Origin: Isochrysis galbana
Lineage: Eukaryota > Haptophyta > Isochrysidales > Isochrysidaceae
Reading direction: 5' to 3'
Assembly: GCA_018136815.1 (NCBI GenBank)
Contig: CM030931.1
Coordinates: forward strand, 7,920,550-7,984,549
Length of the DNA stretch: 64,000 nucleotides
Of the stretch, positions 61,471 to 64,000 are shown piece by piece. A program made the position numbers and the translations under genes. Below the pieces are notes generated by a model. That model was not told the DNA's origin. It worked only from the letters and a program-made list of their open reading frames with translations, and searched no databases. Positions within the stretch are counted from its first letter, which is position 1. The number at the start of each line of letters is the position of its first letter.

Positions 61471-62499
61471 ATGATGGAGCCGATCACGCTCGAGGTGAGC
61501 TTCCCTTGCAACTGGTACCTTGAGCCGGAGGCGGAGCTGTTGTGGGTTGGCGAAGAGGGAGAGAAGCACTATATTGGACTGACGCAGGGCAAGCTCGTCT
61601 CACAGCTCACATACCCAGGCCACCGCTGGGTGGTGCGCTCTCGTGGCAGCCAAGAAGTCCTTGCTGCTCTCACTGTGGGAGAGCCACAGAGCAGGCTGGA
61701 GCACGTGGTGGCGGACGGCTTGGTCGGTGCCTCTGACGTACGACGGGCTGTACTCAAGCTAGGCAGCTCTACGCGCGAGCTCACCGCCAAGGCGTGTGCC
61801 ACGCTGCTCAAGCTGCTGGCGAATGTTGTACGTGAGCCGCAGAACGAGAAGTTCCGCAGTCTGCGCGTTGCGAACCCTGCCATCGCCTCTGTCCTCAACG
61901 TGCCTGGCGCCCTGGCGTTGCTGGTTGCCGCTGGCTTCGAGCAGGAGTCTCCTTCGTCAGGCCGAGGCCAAACTAGAAAGAGCTTCAGTGACGAAAACAG
62001 TGAGGAGCGGTTGTGTATGCCCCTCCAAACACCTTTGGCCCATGCAAAAGACGTCCTCGAAGCGCTAGCGCGATTACAAATCCTGCTCCAAGGCGGCCAA
62101 TTGTCGCCGAATGCAGCGCAGCGAAGCGTCGCTCCCCACAACCAAGCTGTCTCCTCTTCAATGGCGGCATCGCACTCTTGCTCGGCCTGTCGATGCGGGA
62201 TTGAGAACGACTTGCGCCGCGTGATTGCCGGTTCTAGAGAAGTTGGTGGGTGGAGGACTCACAACTTCAATCTCTCAGGCGAGTACCGCTTTCACTGCGC
62301 ACGATGCGATGTCGACTTGTGTGGTGGTTGCTACGACAAATGGAAGAAAGGCGACGCCCCCGCGCAAGCCATTCATCCACTGAGCCACGACCTTTCAGTA
62401 ATTGCACCCATTACAACGCCATGGGGCGGCTCTTCCTATGGCGCCTTGCCCGCGCCCCCACCGCTCACCTCACGGAATCGACGCGGACCCTTCGGCTGA
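61471..62499 (+). CDS. VHL-beta-like, PUB and ZZ-like zinc-finger protein
   Basis: 342 residues, single exon. Residues about 4-72 (AELLWVGEEGEKHYIGLTQG then KLVSQLTYPGHRWVVRSRGS) match the VHL beta domain, with the conserved W, Y, GH and WVVR positions. Residues about 92-158 (AVLKLGSSTRELTAKACATL, NEKFRSLRVANPAIASVLNV, LLVAAGFE) match a PUB domain, which in other proteins binds the C-terminal tail of the p97/VCP ATPase. Residues about 235-310 carry CSACRCG, FHCARCDVDLCGGCYDKW and HPLSH, the Cys/His order of a ZZ-type finger. Together these suggest an adaptor that brings p97 or a ubiquitin-proteasome step to a target; this is inference. A broken copy of its finger lies at 58443. Confidence 0.8.
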   Translation: MMEPITLEVSFPCNWYLEPEAELLWVGEEGEKHYIGLTQGKLVSQLTYPGHRWVVRSRGSQEVLAALTVGEPQSRLEHVVADGLVGASDVRRAVLKLGSSTRELTAKACATLLKLLANVVREPQNEKFRSLRVANPAIASVLNVPGALALLVAAGFEQESPSSGRGQTRKSFSDENSEERLCMPLQTPLAHAKDVLEALARLQILLQGGQLSPNAAQRSVAPHNQAVSSSMAASHSCSACRCGIENDLRRVIAGSREVGGWRTHNFNLSGEYRFHCARCDVDLCGGCYDKWKKGDAPAQAIHPLSHDLSVIAPITTPWGGSSYGALPAPPPLTSRNRRGPFG

Positions 62500-64000
62500 A
62501 GCAGTAACGATGGAACAATCCAGAGATGCGCAAGCGATTTGATCTCGCATTGAATTCGCTCTCGCTTAGTAGTAGTGGTAAAGTGTAAGCACATCTGAGA
62601 TGGCATGTGAGTATAAAAACGCTTTTAAAATATTCTTGAAGGTTCAGGCTACTCTACTGCTAGCTCTGGATCCCATCGCACTCATGATGCTGCCCCTCGC
62701 CATCGCCTATACCCCACACTTTCACCCCCTTCGCCCGCTACCCCCTCAAGGGGGGTCGGCCCGCGTGGCACAACAACGGGCCAGGCGGGGGCGGGGGGTG
62801 GGCTGGGGCAGGCCTGTCAGCTTTATTCTGTAGACAAACGTAAACGCGCGCGTTGCTCACCTTATTCTGTCTCTCTACCTATTCTCGGGGTCTTTCGGGT
62901 CGTTCTCTTCTCGAATTCGCGCCGCTCCATCGCCGCTGTCGCGGTTGTCTTTTGTCGTTCACCGGCCCCATGGCCCCTGGAACATTTGCAACATTGACGT
63001 CGCCGACCCGGTGTTCCACGCTGCTAACTGCTGGTTGAATGCGGCTGCATTCGTGAACATAAACGACATTTCTTTTACAGATGACGTGAAAAAACTATTG
63101 TTATAGTTTTAGCGATGGAGCGCGCGCCGACCGCTCCCACCTCCCAGCCCCCCGCCGCCACGACGCCCCACCGGGGCCGCCCCAAGCCGCCGGAGCCGAA
63201 GCGCTCACAGGCCCCCGCGCGAAGCCTACCCTCTCGCCCCTTCGGTTTACGCACATAGATTCCCTCCTTACTTTCTACTTACTCGTTCGCGGTAACCGCC
63301 GTTCGCCGTCGGCTCTTCCGTCGCATCGTCGCTCTCTTGTCGGCTTTCTCTTCCTTGTTTCCTTCCTTATGTGTCTTCCCCGCCCAAGTGGTGAAAGATA
63401 CGTTAGTGTGGAGGAATATTGGGGGAAAGTCGAGTGTGCGTGTCTCGGATTGTTGTCGGACTAGGTGGATTGGTACCCTGTCGGCCTCTGTCGCCCTCGT
63501 CCCTCGCCCCAGTCGCCAGTCGCTCCTCGCTCCCTCGTTCTCGCTCTCGCTCTCGCTCCGTCGTAACAAGCAATCTTACAACACCAACCAATTCCACTCA
63601 CTCACCCACTCACGCCCGCTATCTGCCATGTCCGTTCCGTCCTCGCGCTCACCCTCGCCACTGCCCGCCATCCATCTTCCCGCCATGGGAGATGATCAGC
63701 CCGTCCAACCCGCCAATGCCCAAAAGGCCGTGCCTTCCGCCGCCTACCTTCCGTCCCATCCGGTTCCTTCTGTCCCGTCCGTATAACCTCCAGTCCGTCA
63801 GTCAGATGGGAGTTGCCGCAAGGCGGGGAATGAGGGCGAGGAAGGGAAGGGAGCGTGGCTACGAGAAAGTGATTCAGTGCCACGCGCGAGGCGAGGATAT
63901 TAAAAGTTTTTTTTCGAGTTGCACCTCCTTAATGATAATGCACCTCTGGTGCATTTCATGCACGCCCGGGTGAATGTGTAATGTGTGAATGTGTTACGCA
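62500..64000. other. Intergenic with a dispersed repeat copy; minor ORFs
   Basis: No gene is supported. A + ORF at 63115-63258 (47 codons, containing PHRGRPKPPEPKRS, an AT-hook-like RGRP) and one at 63628-63786 are short and without context. Dispersed repeat B lies at 63808-63914. Confidence 0.45.
63808..63914 (+). repeat. Dispersed repeat B, copy near the right edge
   Basis: GGGAGTTGCCGCAAGGCGGG then GAGGAAGGGAAGGGAGCGTG, GCTACGAGAAAGTGATTCAG and GATATTAAAAGTTTTTTTT align with 28119-28224. It ends in the same AAAAG plus T-run tail. Confidence 0.85.

Overview
Nuclear DNA of a GC-rich eukaryotic microalga. Genes are split by short GT-AG introns, several proteins carry secretory or plastid-type leaders, and one gene (CFAP97-like) points to a flagellated cell. 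Two proteins have a signal peptide followed by an F-containing plastid-type motif, which suggests a complex (secondary red) plastid; a haptophyte is my best guess, and this is inference. Nothing looks bacterial. Long G/C homopolymers and (GA/CT)n tracts fill the intergenic space.

Layout: 1-2675 (+) FAN1 repair nuclease, 5' end outside the window; 4940-8155 (-) GT77-like Golgi glycosyltransferase; 8426-14114 (-) complete Ty1/Copia element with identical 177-bp LTRs and a 5-bp target duplication; 15276-17857 small broken coding fragments, nested inverted repeats and an F-box/ankyrin ORF that may include viral debris; 18447-23946 (-) PDZ/coiled-coil gene, divergent from 24455-25613 (+) a secreted ML (MD-2-related lipid-recognition) protein; 28843-30373 (-) four-CBS protein; 32455-34347 (-) OTU protease with a CCHC knuckle; 35479-38389 and 38762-41207 two complete hAT transposons facing each other; 41765-42765 (+) CFAP97/Hemingway; 46483-47610 (+) conserved protein with a mitochondrial-like leader; 49875-51694 (-) and 52757-53428 (+) divergent proline-rich surface proteins; 54915-55652 and 57555-58310 (+) plastid-type proteins; 59530-61084 a tyrosine-recombinase relic split by a LINE fragment; 61471-62499 (+) a VHL-beta/PUB/ZZ-like protein.

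The strongest pattern is mobile DNA. Five hAT-type elements, each with exact 8-bp target duplications, lie in 30 kb: two with apparently intact transposases, one with a decayed transposase, one non-autonomous and one MITE. Each family has its own subterminal repeat word. The MITE has the same ends as the intact 35479 element, so an active source may be present. Exon structures given here were read by eye from splice signals, reading phase and family resemblance; they are not transcript-supported.
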